This document shows, piece after piece, positions 5,699-5,734 of a stretch of 5,734 nt of DNA. This stretch comes from Candidatus Aminicenantota bacterium (lineage in GTDB: Bacteria > Acidobacteriota > Aminicenantia > Aminicenantales > Aminicenantaceae), in NCBI GenBank assembly GCA_013139435.1, contig WTAW01000008.1:1-5734 (forward strand). Reading direction: 5' to 3'. Positions within the stretch are counted from its first letter, which is position 1, and each line of letters starts with the position of its first letter. A program made the translations under genes and the position numbers. The notes under the pieces were generated by a model that was not told the DNA's origin, searched no databases, and worked only from the letters and a program-made list of their open reading frames with translations.

Positions 5699-5724
5699 TG
5701 GTATTTAAATAAAATTAAATACCA
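5699..5724. repeat. AT-rich perfect 10-bp inverted repeat
   Basis: TGGTATTTAA (5699-5708) and TTAAATACCA (5715-5724) are perfect inverted arms around ATAAAA. TTTTCT follows on the plus strand and an A-run follows on the minus strand, so it could be a plus-strand terminator, an operator for a gene beyond the window, or the end of another repeat. The window stops 10 bases later, so the context that would decide is missing. Confidence 0.5.
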
Positions 5725-5734
5725 TTTTCTGGCA

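Overview
The window is chromosomal DNA of moderate GC from a bacterium that is probably Gram-negative. It opens with the tail of an outer-membrane efflux factor and carries a bactofilin and a uvrB-uvrC nucleotide excision repair pair. I cannot name the phylum from sequence alone. The intergenic repeats resemble the dispersed palindromes seen in many Desulfobacterota- or Omnitrophota-like genomes, but that is recollection and weak evidence.

Layout: (1) 1-120, plus strand, the last 39 codons of a NodT/OprM-type outer membrane factor. (2) 121-251, a 131-base spacer with an 18-nt repeat, a GC hairpin and a possible 11-codon leader ORF that overlaps the next start. (3) 252-983, plus strand, a small multi-pass potassium-channel-like protein with a TLGYGD filter. 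(4) 987-2789, minus strand, uvrC, convergent with the channel gene and only 3 bases from its stop. (5) 2843-4840 (or 4849), minus strand, uvrB, 53 bases upstream of uvrC and presumably its operon partner. (6) 4850-5010, a repeat-rich spacer with a probable uvrB promoter, a perfect 9-bp hairpin and two copies of a GGTGACAGTCCC palindrome. (7) 5011-5409, minus strand, a bactofilin behind a near-consensus sigma-70 promoter. (8) 5410-5734, no credible gene. It holds that promoter, a roughly 200-bp MITE-like element with 15-bp terminal inverted repeats and internal hairpins, and a separate AT-rich 10-bp inverted repeat near the window edge.

The protein genes are conventional. UvrB is the damage-verifying helicase-like protein that recruits UvrC, and UvrC makes both incisions; they are co-oriented and closely spaced. 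The channel, bactofilin and efflux genes have no evident functional link to repair. The less explained content is between the genes. The same 18-nt repeat end occurs at both ends of the window, and the copy near position 160 looks like the collapsed footprint of the element that is still about 200 bp long near position 5500. Other points worth a look are a possibly leaderless uvrB transcript and a bactofilin promoter whose -35 box abuts the element end. I found no CRISPR array, tRNA, rRNA, defence system or intact transposase.
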